The notes beneath the pieces are model-generated. The model saw nothing but the letters and a program-made list of their open reading frames with translations. It searched no databases and was not told the DNA's origin. Positions 13,801-24,641 of a stretch of 64,000 nucleotides of DNA are shown here, piece after piece (the first letter of the stretch is position 1; every line of letters begins with the position of its first letter). Where the stretch lies: assembly GCA_947623455.1 (NCBI GenBank), contig OX392527.1, positions 13,388,001 through 13,452,000 on the forward strand, read 5' to 3'. This DNA is from Mimachlamys varia (Eukaryota; Mollusca; Bivalvia; Pectinida; Pectinidae). The position numbers and the translations under genes were made by a program.

Positions 13801-15061
13801 TCACCTTTATAAAACAATTTCGAAGTTACTGTCATTTCACCTTTGCCAAAAAATGTCTTGGTAACTGTCATTTCATCTTTGTTAAACAATTTCTCGGTAA
13901 ATGCCATTTCCCCTTTGTTAAACAATGTCTTAAAGGCCCAATATACGTAACTTTAGGCAAAACTTTAAGCGAAAGTCAAGCCTAATAACTTATTATATTT
14001 ATAGATTTAGTTAGAATTAACTGATATCAGCAATATTCAAGATGAATTATTTCGCGGTTACCGGTACAGTAGCAGTTGAAACACGCTATTTGTAAACACG
14101 CGTCCATTTCGAACCGTCTTCTACCTTCGGTTTGTTGTTGAAGTGGGCCCCACCTGAATTATTTTCAATTCTTTGGATTTTTTTGTCAAGAGTTTCTTGT
14201 TAGTTCCGCTCAAAGTTACCTCGTTTTAGGCTTATTTTTGCATGGTTATCAACTGGATTTTTTTTCAGAATTTTTCAGAATCACGAACATTTCCCTGAAG
14301 TTACGTATATTGGTCCTTTAATGTTACTGTCATTTCACCTTTGTTAAGCAATGTCTTTAGGTAAATGTCATTTCACCTTTGTCAAACAATCTTTAGGTTA
14401 CTGTCAGTTCACCATTGTTGTACAATTTTTTAGGTAACTGTCATTTCACCTTTGTCAAACAATGTCTTTAGGTAACTGTCATTTCACTTGTTTACACAAT
14501 CGTTGTCAACAATTTCGCAATGATATTACAACAAAAGTCTATGTTTTACTTTATTATGAAATGTTTTCTATGTTGTTTAAAGAAAACTAGCATTGTTGTG
14601 GTCTGCAATGAGGAAATTCTATAAACAAAAGCGTCATGAAAAATCAACCAATATATCATTTACAATGATGCTTACACGACATTCATACTTCCGTTATGTG
14701 TAACACGAGGAATGTAAAACAGCTCATCTAAATACATAGATTTGTATTAAGATATTAAGATGGTGTTGTGTAGAACCGTTTACCGTCTTCATGTGGTTAT
14801 GGATACATTGCAAAATATACAAATCTATAAATTGACAACAAAGTATGCTCTCATATTATGTTGAAACACCCGAATAAAGTAAGAATGTATCTAAACTATT
14901 TATTTATTCCTTAATCCACTGATCTGTTTGTAAACAATGACTTGAAAGTGCCATAGATTAGTTATTAGATGTGTCTACCTGAGATATCTTGTTTACTTAC
15001 TTTGTGTCTCACACACGGCGAGGAGGATAATTATCTTCAGAGTCCATCCACGGCCCTTCAT
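3443..15061 (-). CDS. Divergent ionotropic glutamate receptor subunit (iGluR/IR-like), 12 exons, 747 aa
   Basis: Ligand-gated cation channel subunit of the plasma membrane. Exons in transcript order: 15061-15001, 10110-10030, 9568-9338, 8648-8476, 7920-7783, 7558-7466, 6933-6868, 6712-6614, 6393-6202, 5725-5410, 4875-4308, 3668-3443. All splice sites are GT-AG, phases match throughout, and the sum is 748 codons with the stop. Domains: signal peptide 1-20; N-terminal domain about 21-300; S1 about 305-425; M1 430-450; re-entrant pore loop 468-483; M3 497-521 with SAFTANLASF (family SYTANLAAF); S2 522-712; M4 713-732. The ligand carboxylate Arg is kept (R393), but the neighbouring Thr is A388 and the acidic residue of S2 is K630. 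C642 and C698 match the conserved S2 disulfide. The Q/R-site position holds an acidic residue. Kainate-like or IR-type placement is unresolved. An in-phase N-terminal exon in the 4.9-kb first intron could have been missed. Confidence 0.88.
5410..5725 (-). CDS. iGluR exon 10: end of S1, M1 and pore loop
   Basis: Begins RADMVIGPIAVTKERG, matching the family RADLAVAPLTITYVRE block, and keeps the Arg at the right spacing from the Pro. M1 follows (WSMLVWLSCFIFTSVALWIY). Next comes the pore segment SFQDVVWFIVTKAEF, which has no QQG or QQS Q/R-site motif. The acceptor used is TTACTTCAG just before AGAGCC. It preserves phase 0 and gives exactly the family spacing between the WN of exon 9 and the RAD. 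A CAG 21 bases upstream would break the frame. Confidence 0.85.
5890..6105. repeat. Dispersed repeat, copy A
   Basis: Shares an ordered series of words (CATTAGTTTGC, GGAACAC, TTTAATT, GATTATGGTTTTGTTGACG) with 23885-24130. Its last part also matches 16425-16490. It lies in intron 9 of the receptor. No terminal repeats or coding capacity are seen. Confidence 0.6.
7360..7480. repeat. 35-bp tandem duplication of the iGluR exon 6 splice donor, about 4 copies
   Basis: On the minus strand the exon 6 end GAACTAAAACAG and its intron start GTAATCAAACG are followed by three more copies of the same junction, each reading (A)CAG before GTAATC or GTAATT. Copies are spaced about 35 bases apart and lie wholly in intron 6. 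The most exon-proximal copy is the real junction, because it keeps the frame. Confidence 0.88.
7466..9568 (-). CDS. iGluR exons 3-6: N-terminal (ligand-binding-protein-like) domain
   Basis: Exons 9568-9338, 8648-8476, 7920-7783 and 7558-7466 encode residues 48-259. Alternating hydrophobic strands and helices (for example FVVFVYDP, VDVVLVDIK, KFIFLGTPK) fit the ANF-receptor-like amino-terminal domain. Residue identity to the family is low here, so the assignment rests mainly on position between the signal peptide and S1. The exon 5 acceptor and exon 6 donor are both embedded in tandem duplications (see the separate repeat entries). Confidence 0.7.
7903..8280. repeat. About 60-bp tandem duplication of the iGluR exon 5 splice acceptor, about 8 copies
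   Basis: The real acceptor (GTGTAG before ATATCAGACC, exon start 7920) and about 16 exon bases recur seven more times upstream in the intron. On the plus strand each copy contains GGTCTGATATCTACACAAAA or a close variant, at 59-60-base spacing. The two copies nearest the exon, if used as acceptors, run into an in-frame stop before the true exon. Confidence 0.88.
8940..9035 (+). repeat. tRNA-like SINE head or degenerate tRNA pseudogene
   Basis: In intron 3 of the receptor. GGCCTGGTGGTAGG resembles an A box, and GGTTCGCGCCC about 35 bases on is a good B box (GGTTCRANNCC). No convincing acceptor-stem pairing is seen and there is no clear tail, so this is more likely a tRNA-derived SINE fragment than a working tRNA gene. 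Confidence 0.5.
10495..10860. repeat. Dispersed non-autonomous element with AAT microsatellites
   Basis: Contains TAATAATAATAATAA runs around a block with CTTATATACCGCTTTATC and CTCAAAGCGGTT, a type of repeat common in marine invertebrate genomes. It ends near a CCCCTACCTAACAAGC block. It lies in intron 1 of the receptor. The family is recognised from general appearance only. Confidence 0.45.
11075..11148. repeat. 74-bp inverted repeat (hairpin) in iGluR intron 1
   Basis: A left arm around CCATACTCCGTAGACCAAAA pairs with a right arm around TTTTGGTTTACGGAGTATG, giving a stem of about 30 bp with few mismatches and a loop of about 10 bases. Could be a small foldback element. No target-site duplication was identified. 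Confidence 0.8.
12477..12862 (-). mobile_element. MITE copy 1 (386 bp, TTAA target site)
   Basis: Terminal inverted repeats begin AGGCCCAATATACGTAACTT and end in its reverse complement. TTAA flanks both sides (12473-12476 and 12863-12866). It is oriented opposite to copies 2 and 3, so minus is assigned arbitrarily. TTAA duplication is the hallmark of piggyBac-type transposases, so a piggyBac-mobilised MITE is inferred. No open frame. Confidence 0.9.
13934..14317 (+). mobile_element. MITE copy 2 (384 bp, TTAA target site)
   Basis: Same family as copy 1 in the opposite orientation, about 1.07 kb away in the same array. Termini are AGGCCCAATATACG and CGTATATTGGTCCT, with TTAA on both sides. One terminal base differs (GGTCCT for GGGCCT), so it is slightly decayed. 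Confidence 0.9.
14499..15000. other. Remainder of iGluR intron 1, no feature seen
   Basis: AT-rich unique intron sequence between the minisatellite and exon 1. No exon, repeat or RNA gene could be supported. Confidence 0.4.
15001..15061 (-). CDS. iGluR exon 1: start codon and signal peptide
   Basis: The ATG reads on the minus strand from 15061. The 20 encoded residues begin MKGRGWTLK and continue with a hydrophobic IIILLAV core ending in CETQ, a typical signal peptide. The exon ends in phase 1 before GTAAGT. Joining to exon 2 restores a Ser codon. The start was chosen because it gives a signal peptide and because the phase matches exon 2. The next exon is 4.9 kb away. Confidence 0.75.
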
Positions 15062-17080
15062 CTTGTTACAGCAGTCCGAATGTCTTATACATGGACACAT
15101 ATTCCTCCTCTTAGTGGTCTCCTTACGTATCGACACACAGCCTCATCACGTGTATAATCTAGACTAACACAGGGAGAGAAACAATAGTTCCTGTCAGTAG
15201 GACTAACATGGTGTGGCAGCACGATCACTACTATCAAAGCTTCATCACGGTACGTTAGTTCATTTGTATATGGCTTTTATTTTACATTATGGAAGCTTCG
15301 ATGTTTTGGTAACCAGTTTTGATAAAAATTAAATCTGTTGAAAAAAAAAACAGCATAAATACACACGATTTTTTTAATTTAGTTTTTTTTTTCATTTTCA
15401 ATGTCATGAAACGTCATTTCTAAAAAGACTAGAGAAAAGTCAGAAGCAGAAGTTCATCAAAACCAAGGATTTCTTGGCATCAAATTTGACCTGGAAAAAT
15501 CGCATAAACATGTATTCATATAATCAACAAGGCATTTTGTTCTCAATAAAGATCTTAACTTTCGTATTTGAATCATGAAACAAACGCTAGACTGTCCGAA
15601 ATATGACGTTGTTACGATAACATACGATCAAACAACAACAACAAAAAGATATAACAGATATACAGCACTACCCAACATTCCAAGGTTATTGGCGTGCATT
15701 GGGTCCCACGGGTAAATACTCACGTGTTAGAAGCGTAGCGATGATTACATGGGTTGTTTTTGTACGATTTCGAATGATAAGACATCCCATTAAACACAGG
15801 AAATCTTGTTAAGGCATTCCGTACCAGCATCACCTTGCCGAGTTACCTTTTCAGTCAGGTATCGATCTACCGCGGGCACAATGTTTACCGAATGTGAGTT
15901 TGTACACCCAATATCAATTGATGAAGGATTAGACGAACAAGATCAATAGGAAACATTGCCTTGAGCATTTCATGTCATTGCTACTACTGTACGCTGAACC
16001 AGTGACAAATGCAGATGGGGTCCTAAATAGATTAAATATTAATATCCATACTATTTCGATGTAAATTAATTTTCAGATTCGAATAACAATTAATACGGCC
16101 CCCTATGTGTCGGCCGTGCGACTGCTCGTGTACGGTTTATCAATATTTATAATGGAGAGTTTAGTATTAATTTACGTTGGACGAACTAGCCCTGTAAGGT
16201 TAGTTCAGAAGATCACTTGATTTGGGTAGTAAAATCAGTACACATTATCAAAACAACAGTGACAGCAACACGTAACTTAAAAGCATTGTTAGCTGAGGAC
16301 ACAAGAAAGTCTACTGCTGCAGCTGCTTCAAGCCTTACCTCGATCTTTATTTCAACTATGACTTATATGGGCAGCTTACTCATAAGCTATACAATAAATG
16401 TGTGAATATTTCCTTTGTTAATAGTTTGCCCCGATTTTGAATTATGATTATGGTTTTGTTGACGTTTTGGTATTCTCAGATTTTTTGTTAGTCATGAAAT
16501 AGCACACACTGCTCCGACAGTTGATGTTCGTAATAACACAGCACCCATCGTTGAGTATACTAGTATTTTATAAGCTACATATCATGATAGTAATAAATAT
16601 TCACCAAACTTTGGGCTGCATATCAATCTAAGAGGCCCAGTAGCTTTGATAATCTAAAATCTATCATAAGTATGAAAGGTGACGTAACACTCACACACGC
16701 TGCACCTTTAAAATTTAGTAATAGATACAGTATGCCGAAAAAGAATCTGAACCACACAGCTGTTTCGTCCTTCAAGAACTCGTCAGTGATGCTAGGGGCC
16801 CAAAAGGTGGGAATAGAAATTTTCTAACTAATTTAGAAGCAGAAGGGTCAGGTGCATAAAATCCCTTTAATTCATGAATTTCGAAAAAATAATTAGATAA
16901 AATGTATATCAATGACCATCTTCAATAGCCAGGTGTTTCCCTCAACTCAAGCTCTCTACAACCCTCGAATAAGTCGAAACTGAAGGCACGAACATAGCAG
17001 TTTGATTTTTCTTAGGCAACATAATCCTGACAAATCGCTAGGCTGATACCTGTCTCTTTAACAATACAAAGGAGCCGCAA
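15062..17080. other. Intergenic region upstream of the glutamate receptor
   Basis: Should hold the 5' UTR and promoter of the receptor, but no clear TATA or initiator stands out. A fragment of the dispersed repeat also found at 5890-6105 lies at 16425-16490. No gene is supported. Confidence 0.4.
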
Positions 17081-20000
17081 CAAAGTGAGGCCGACAGAAC
17101 CCCTTAGTGAGGCCGACAGAACCCCCTAGTGAGGCCGACAGAACCCCTAAATGAGGTCGACAGAACCACTTAGTGAGGTCGACGGAACCCCTTAGTGAGG
17201 CCGACAGAACCCCTTAGTGAGATCGACAGAACCCCTTAGTGAGGCCGACAGAACCCCTCAGTGAGGCCGACAGAATTCCTTATTGAGGCCGACAGAACCC
17301 CTCAGTGAGGCCGACAGAACCCTTTAGTGTGGCCGAAAGAACCCCTTAGTGAGGCCGACAGAACCCCTCAGTGAGGCCGACAGAACCCCTTATTGAGGCC
17401 GACAGAACCCCTCAGTGAGGCCGACAGAATCCCTCAGTGAGGCCGACAGAACCCTTTAGTGAGGCCGACAGAACCCCTTAGTGAGGCCGACAGAACCCCT
17501 CAGTGAGGCCGACAGAACCCCTTAGTGAGGCCGACAGAACCCCTTAGTGAGGCCGACAGAACCCCTTATTTAGGCCGACAGAATCCCTCAGTGAGGCCGA
17601 CAGAACCCCTTAGTGAGGCCGACAGAACCCCTTAGTGAGGCCGACAGAACCCCTTAGTGAGGCCGACAGAACCCCTCAGTGAGGCCGACAGAATCCCTTA
17701 GTGAGGCCGACAGAACCCCTTAATGAGGCCGACAGAACCCCTCAGTGAGGCCGACAGAATCCCTTAGTGAGGCCGACAGAATTCCTTATTGAGGCCGACA
17801 GAATCCCTTAGTGAGGCCGACAGAATCCCTTATTTAGGCCGACAGATTCCCTCAGTGAGGCCGACAGAATCCCTAAGTGAGGCCGACAGAACCCCTTAGT
17901 GAGGCCGACAGAACCCCTTATTGAGGCCGACAGAACCCCTTAGTGAGGCCGACAGAATCCCTTAGTGAGGCCGACAGAATTCCTTATTGAGGCCGACAGA
18001 ACTCCTTATTGAGGCCGACAGAACCCCTTAGTGAGGCCGACAGAACCCCTTAGTGAGGCCGACAGAATTCCTTATTGAGGCCGACAGAACTCCTTAGTGA
18101 GGCCGACAGAACCACTTAGTGAGGCCGACAGAATCCCTTAGTGAGGCCGACAGAATCCCTTAGTGAGGCCGACAGAATTCCTTATTGAGGCCGACAGAAC
18201 CCCTTAGTGAGGCCGACGGAACCCCTTAGTGAGGCCGACAGAACCCCTTAGTGAGGCCGACAGAACCCCTTAGTGAGACAGACAGAATCCCTCAGTGAGG
18301 CCGACAGAACACCTTAGTGAGGCCGACAGAACCCCTTAGTGAGGCCGACAGAATCCCTTATTGAGGCCGACAGAATCCCTTAGTGAGGCCGACAGAACCC
18401 CTTAGTGAGGCCGACAGAACCCCTTATTGAGGCCGACAGAACCCCTGAGTGAGGCCGACAGGATCCCTTAGTGAGGCCGACAGAACCCATTAGTGAGACA
18501 GACAGAACCCCTTAGTGAGGCCGACAGAACCCCTCAGTGAGGCCGACAGAACCCCTTACTGAGGCCGACAGAATCCCTTAGTGAGGCCGACAGAACCCCT
18601 CAGTGAGGCCGACAGAACCCTTTATTGAGGCCGACAGAACCCCTTAGTGAGGCCGACAGAATCCCTTAGTGAGGCCGACAGAACCCCTTAGTGAGGCCGA
18701 CAGAATCCCTCAGTGAGGCCAACAGAACTCCTTAGTGAGGCCGACAGAACCCCTTATTGAGGCCGACAGAACCCCTTAGTGAGGCCGACAGAATTCCTTA
18801 TTGAGGCCGACAGAACCCCTTATTGAGGCCGACAGAACCCCTCAGTGAGGCCGACAGAACCCCTCAGTGAGGCCGACAGAACCCCTTAGTGAGGCCGACA
18901 GAACCCCTTAGTGAGGCCGACAGAATTCCTTATTGAGGCCGACAGAACCCCTAAGTGAGGCCGACAGAACCCCTTAGTGAGGCCGACGGAATCCCTTAGT
19001 GAGGCCGACAGAACCCCTCAGTGAGGCCGACAGAACCCCTCAGTGAGGCCGACAGAACTCCTTAGTGAGGCCGACAGAACCCCTTATTGAGGCCGACAGA
19101 ACCCCTTAGTGAGGCCGACAGAATCCCTTATTGAGGCCGACAGAACCCCTTATTGAGGCCGACAGAACCCCTTATTGAGGCCGACAGAACCCCTTAGTGA
19201 GGCCGACAGAACCCCTTAGTGAGGCCGACAGAATTCCTTAGTGAGGCCACCAGAACCCCTTAGTGAGGCCGACAGAATCCCTTAGTGAGGCCGACAGAAC
19301 CCCTTAGTGAGGCCGACAGAATTCCTTATTGAGGCCGACAGAACCCCTTAGTGAGGCCGACAGAACCCTTTAGTGAGGCCGACAGAACCCCTCAGTGAGG
19401 CCGACAGAACCCCCCAGTGAGGCCGACAGAACCCCTTACTGAGGCCGACAGAATCCCTTAGTGAGGCCGACAGAACTCCTTAGTGAGGCCGACAGAACCC
19501 CTTATTGAGGCCGACAGAACCCCTTAGTGAGGCCGACAGAACCCCTTAGTGAGGCCGACAGAACCCCTCAGTGAGGCCGACAGAACCCCTTAGTGAGGCT
19601 GACAGAATTCCTTATTGAGGCCGACAGAACCCCTTATTGAGGCCGACAGAACTCCTTATTGAGGCCGACAGAATCCCTTATTGAGGCTGACAGAACCCCT
19701 TATTGAGGTCAACAGAACTCCTTAGTGAGGCCGACAGAACCCCTCAGTGAGGCCGACAGAACCCCTTAGTGAGGCCGACAGAACCCCTTAGCGAGGCCGA
19801 CAGAACCCCTCAGTGAGGCCGACAGAACCCCTTAGTGAGGCCGACAGAACCCCTTAGTGAGGCCGACAGAACCCCTCAGTGAGGCCGACAGAACCCCTCA
19901 GTGAGGCCGACAGAACCCCTTAGTGAGGCCGACAGAATTCCTTATTGAGGCCGACAGAACCCCTTAGTGAGGCCGACAGAACCCCTCAGTGAGGCCGACA

Positions 20001-20275
20001 GAACCCCTCAGTGAGGCCGACAGAACCCCTTAGTGAGGCCGACAGAATCCCTCAGTGAGGCCGACAGAACCCCTCAGTGAGGCCGACAGAACCCCTTAGT
20101 GAGGCCGACAGAACTCCTTAAGTGAGGCCGACAGAATTCCTTATTGAGGCCGACAGAACCCCTTAGTGAGGCTGACAGAATCCCTCAGTGAGGCTGACAG
20201 AATCCCTCAATGAGACCGATAGAACCCCTTAGTGAGGCTGACAGAATCCCTCAGTGAGGCTGACAGAACCCCTTA
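17081..20275. repeat. 22-bp minisatellite, about 145 copies
   Basis: The unit core GAGGCCGACAGAACCCCTTA plus GT is repeated almost without interruption over 3.2 kb, with variant positions (CTCAGT, CTTATT, AATCCC, AATTCC). It is much more GC-rich than the flanking DNA. Variant strings recur in blocks, showing multi-unit duplication. It starts abruptly and its last units are diverged (GGCTGACAG). Intergenic, non-coding. Confidence 0.97.
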
Positions 20276-20285
20276 GTGAAACTGA

Positions 20286-20368
20286 AGGTAGAACAAGCTA
20301 GTAGCTTGTTCCATTTAGCTGGACGTCCGGTTCGTTCTGAAACAACCGCTAAATGGAACACGCTACTA
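20286..20368. repeat. Inverted repeat just past the 22-bp array
   Basis: The arms AGCTTGTTCCATTTAGC and GCTAAATGGAACACGCT pair imperfectly over about 25 bp around a loop of about 33 bases. A short foldback structure of unknown nature. Confidence 0.6.
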
Positions 20369-23300
20369 GTGTCTCTTTCAGTCGGCATTGCTACAGAGTG
20401 CTCCAAGGGACGAATCACTCGCGAATTCTGGTGGTTACAATGTATTTCTCAATTGTATCCACAAATTGTATACGGGTTTGGGAAGAAGTGTGCAACATCG
20501 GTTGTTTGAGGCAGATGAATTTAAACGTCGATGTAGAAACAGCAAAGTAAACATTTAATTATACCATATGGTAATTTTGTCTTTTTAAAACCTGTCAATG
20601 TGCCGAAACACGTGTCAATATAAACGTTCTCACACTGGTCAATACGTATAAAGACTCTTGTAAATAACGAAGAGTTCGATACATTGAATAAGTAAGTCCC
20701 GCACCCACTCATAGCTAACTGAAAGCAATAAGATATTGAAATACGTATGTTTGTATGCGCCACTGCCCAATTGAACCTATTACAAACTGTATATTATGTC
20801 TAGGATTAAATGAATTTCCAGGAAGTGACTATTTCAATGCAACAAGCAATTGTGACATAAATCATAGAAATATTAAAGATACACTTTTAAATTTTTCCTT
20901 CATTATAAGATACAAGTGTACATGTGTTAGAATATACATATGTAAATAATTTGTTACTGATCATTGTAAGTTTTTTTGGTCTTCTGTAATGTTTTAAATC
21001 GTTTTGTCTTGATATTTTATAAAATAAGTTCTGTAAAAAGTCAATATTTTTGCGAGCGTAATTTTCGCAAAGTCAGTCTCCAAACCCATCAATTTTCGAT
21101 AAAAATGTCCCCTCAATGGTCATAAAAGCAATTCTCAGGTCCCTGTGTTCACGTTGTGGAAATTATCGCGCTGTCAGTCGTGCTTTTTTTACTCTGTACT
21201 TATAATACTATTTTGTACCGTATTGTTTGAGAAGCGATTAATATTCGCGAATGAATATTTTCACGGAGATTTAATGCAAACGAAAAAAAGCGACTAACGT
21301 CCATACCGCGAATAATTCCACTTCGACGGTACATTATCCTCTATGCATTTCTATGTTTTGAATAGTGCGATATATTATTTTTTGTTAAATGTATTAACAT
21401 GTTTTATGTTACGTTTTCATATAGCCTCCATCAACGATAAAGCACGTTTTTTGTGTAACATTTAACGTTCTGAATTAGCAAGATTGTTGAACACATAATT
21501 TGTTTAAGAACTGACAGTAATTTTGGAAAAGCTGATTAAAGCAAATCAATCAATTAGACCACTTGTGATCCATTTTCTCATCCTGAAGGCAGGATTGGTT
21601 TTCTAAGAATTTACGTCTTATGAGTAGCTAACGATGTTCAATATTGTATATTTTTAGATTTTCTTAAAGTAAGGATGCTACCAGCAAAAATGAAATGAAA
21701 CCTGTCCTGTATCTTTGGGAAGCGGTATCGTTTTCAGTAAGTCTCCCAAAAGGTTAAACCCTATATCAGCATAACTTCCGATTACACTGGACTAAGAAAA
21801 CTAAAGTTGCCGTTTAATTAATAAGCGAGTGTGTCCCATGTATTTGTGTAACTTTTATCGTCGGTTGCTAACACGATTTGGTTCAAATGTCAATCAAGTG
21901 TATGGTAGAGGAAGGAATATCTGTCAATATCATATTTTTCACCCTTGGCCCTCAGAGGGCTAACTCCGATATTGGTACCTTAAATTAGTATGCTAGTAGT
22001 CGGATTTGTTTGAATTCTGTTTAAATTGACAGTTGTAGGACAACAGATAATGGACGAAGCACTGTCGCTTAGGCTAAAATGGGTCATTTGTACCAGGCCA
22101 GATAGCAAAGTACATATCCATCATCTAAACCACGTGTTATCTCAGTGTTATGTTGACAGCTGGAGCGTGTATCCTGTGAAGAGGAATCAGATACAATACC
22201 GGGGTCATAATGTACAGGAAGGGGACATGGTTTCCAGGTTTACGACTCCTCGCCACGGTATACAGATCACGATACCTGGCAAGCTGTCCTGATATTTCTG
22301 CAGGAATCAAGAAATTGTCATAACTTTCAAACAACCATCAGTTATCATCCCATTCAAAAATATCTCTTCATTTTAATATATACATCAAAGAGATTTGCTG
22401 TTTTGATAAACCAAAGACATGATCAGCTCATGGTTGCCTAGTTGACACTTCATTGCTTGAGACTCCAAACTGCCATTGCATTATATTCGGTTCCAAATAG
22501 GTATTGTATCGGTCTCTTTTCTCTTAGACTAAGAACACGAAATTGCTTGAAATATACGTAGTTCCAGATTTCCTCCAAATTAACACATGTTTATTCGCAT
22601 TTCATCAAGACCTATATCCCTTGTATTACTAAGTGTAGTACAAGGCCTATACGGAAGTCAACACCAGGTCCCCAAGGATACAAATAAAACAACATACCGG
22701 TCCCAACACACAAGCGTGCATTACACATGCGGAGGTTCTCCTTGAAAATAAGTTAGCTGTAAATAAGACGCTTAATCAAATCAAACACCAACCGTTTATT
22801 CTTAATTCTAGTGAAAAGTTGAGGTCACACAAGGTTGGCTGCTAGTTGGCAGTCATTTCCAGAGGTTGGTCGTAACCTTGTAGAGGGCTGAATTAGGTGT
22901 CAGGCATGATTTAAACAAAACACTTTACCTATTATTTCTACGATTGAGAAGACTTAATTGGACATTTGGAATCTCTTTCTTGTTTTAGATTCTTTTCAAT
23001 TACTTAAAATATTTAGTCACAAGGTTCCAACCAACTAACAAGTTTCTCAATTTAACTAAGTTGGTATTATCACGCAGATGATAAACCTTATTATAAGGGA
23101 GTATTTAATGTTTTAACCCTATCTGGATTTGGACACTTCTTGTTTCCTCATTCGTCTCTTTGACTTCACTTTTTAGGTCCTTGCTCACCTTTTAGGTCCT
23201 TGCTCAGCATTTTTGACGAATGCTAAAAGGACGAAAAAGCTGTAGACTACGGTGCAGTTTAATTTATGATTTGGCTCGACTGTATCGGATTCTAAATCAT

Positions 23301-24641
23301 AAAGGTGCTATTCTCGTGTGTGTTTTGTGCAATGCTTTAAAATATTATTTAGAGGATCAGAAAGACAGAACCCTTCGGACTAGCTGCTTACGAACTATCA
23401 GAAAGTCAGCTGTCTAACTACGATATATGAATTTTAGAGATGCAGTATGATAAAAATGGTGGACGCTTTTATCCCCCCCCCCCCAACAACCACACTTAGG
23501 TTAGGGGGATATATAGTAATCACTTTGTCTGTACGTGCGGATCTTTTGTAAAAGATATCTCATAAACCTCTGAACAGAGTTGATTCATATTTACACCATA
23601 TCATTACACGGTAAAGGTCTACTGTGGTGGTCATCGGTCGACCGTAAAGGTCAAAGGACACCCTTGACCACTTTGGAAATAAAAAAAACTTGTGTTCAAT
23701 ATATCTCAGTAATATCAAGTATCCTTGGTCCGATTTGGTTCATATTTACACCACAGCAACACACCGTAAAGGTCTACGCCTGAATAGATTTTGGTGGTCA
23801 TCGGTCAAGGTTAAAGGTCACACTTGACCACTTTGTGGAGGTGGGAGTATATCTATGATTCCCTGATCACTTTGCTTTTATTGAGTATCTTCATTAGTTT
23901 GCCTACTTGTTGTAATTGAGAACGATGCCTTAGATCTCCTTCGAGTATGCAACGTTTATTTTGATGTGACTAAGATTTACCTGGCGATATCTTCGATGAA
24001 CGCTTACTCTTCAGGAACACTGGTCTCCCTGTAAATCTTTCCTTTGCTCATATTTTCTCCATTAATTTAATTGATTTTGAGTTCTGATTATGTTTCTTGT
24101 TGATGGTTTGATGTCCGATTTTTTATGCACATATTTATCATAGAATATTTAAAGAAAACATCTTCCACAAGGTAAGCATATTTAACAGACCAGAATAGTA
24201 CAAGATTCAATATATATTGTAGTTCAAGACCCCAGTATTTTTTTGGGCAATATGTATTACAAATCACATTTTTTTCCAGCCTTAAGTTGTTTCTCAAAAA
24301 AAATATAGCAATAAATAGGACAAAGCGCATTTTTCATTTTAACCAAATAACAGTTCTCTGATATGACTATGCACCCTTTCATTGGGCTTGCTTAAAGTTA
24401 ATTTACAATAGAGTTGAGTTTTAAAGCCATTTGCAAAAACACCACCAAAAGACAGAAATAGAGTTCTAATTTCCACCTGAGTGTGTAATGGTTATGTCAT
24501 TGTCTCTCATAAAAACATACAAGGGAAGGAAACTGATGTTTATAATACAAGTTTTAATTTGACATAAAAAATATGTGTATACAAGATGGACGGAGGAATG
24601 TGTAGAGAATAATTCAGTCTTTTACATCAAATCGATGTCAA
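20369..24641. other. Intergenic region with decayed dispersed repeats
   Basis: No gene is recognised. An 88-codon open frame at 22026-22292 has no recognisable domain and no splice context. Around 23580-23840 a duplicated block (GTCATCGGTC, AAAGGTCA, CACTTGACCACTTTG) resembles dispersed repeats common in bivalve genomes. On the minus strand ATTAAA at 24553-24558, about 85 bases after the IFT27 stop, is a candidate poly(A) signal. Confidence 0.45.
23885..24130. repeat. Dispersed repeat, copy B
   Basis: Diverged second copy of the element at 5890-6105, with the same word order (CATTAGTTTGC, CTTGTTGTAATTGA, GGAACACTGGTC, TTTAATTGATTTTGA, GATTATG). No coding capacity. Confidence 0.55.

Larger units (their letters stand above)
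12046..14498. repeat. 38-bp minisatellite in iGluR intron 1, interrupted by two MITEs
   Basis: The core unit contains AAGTAACTGTCATTTCACCT followed by TTATTAAAAAGTTTCTTT, repeated every 38 bases. Units are most uniform at about 12867-13780 and more diverged at both ends. Each unit has a TTAA, which is where the two MITEs at 12477-12862 and 13934-14317 inserted. Non-coding. Confidence 0.95.

Noticed and set aside
15208..15249. Possible divergent first exon on the plus strand (ATG, 14 codons, then GTACGT)
   Set aside because: No second exon or protein family could be linked to it; such short ATG-GT strings are common by chance.
22026..22292. 88-codon plus-strand open frame
   Set aside because: No recognisable motif, no homologue that I can name, and no splice or promoter support.
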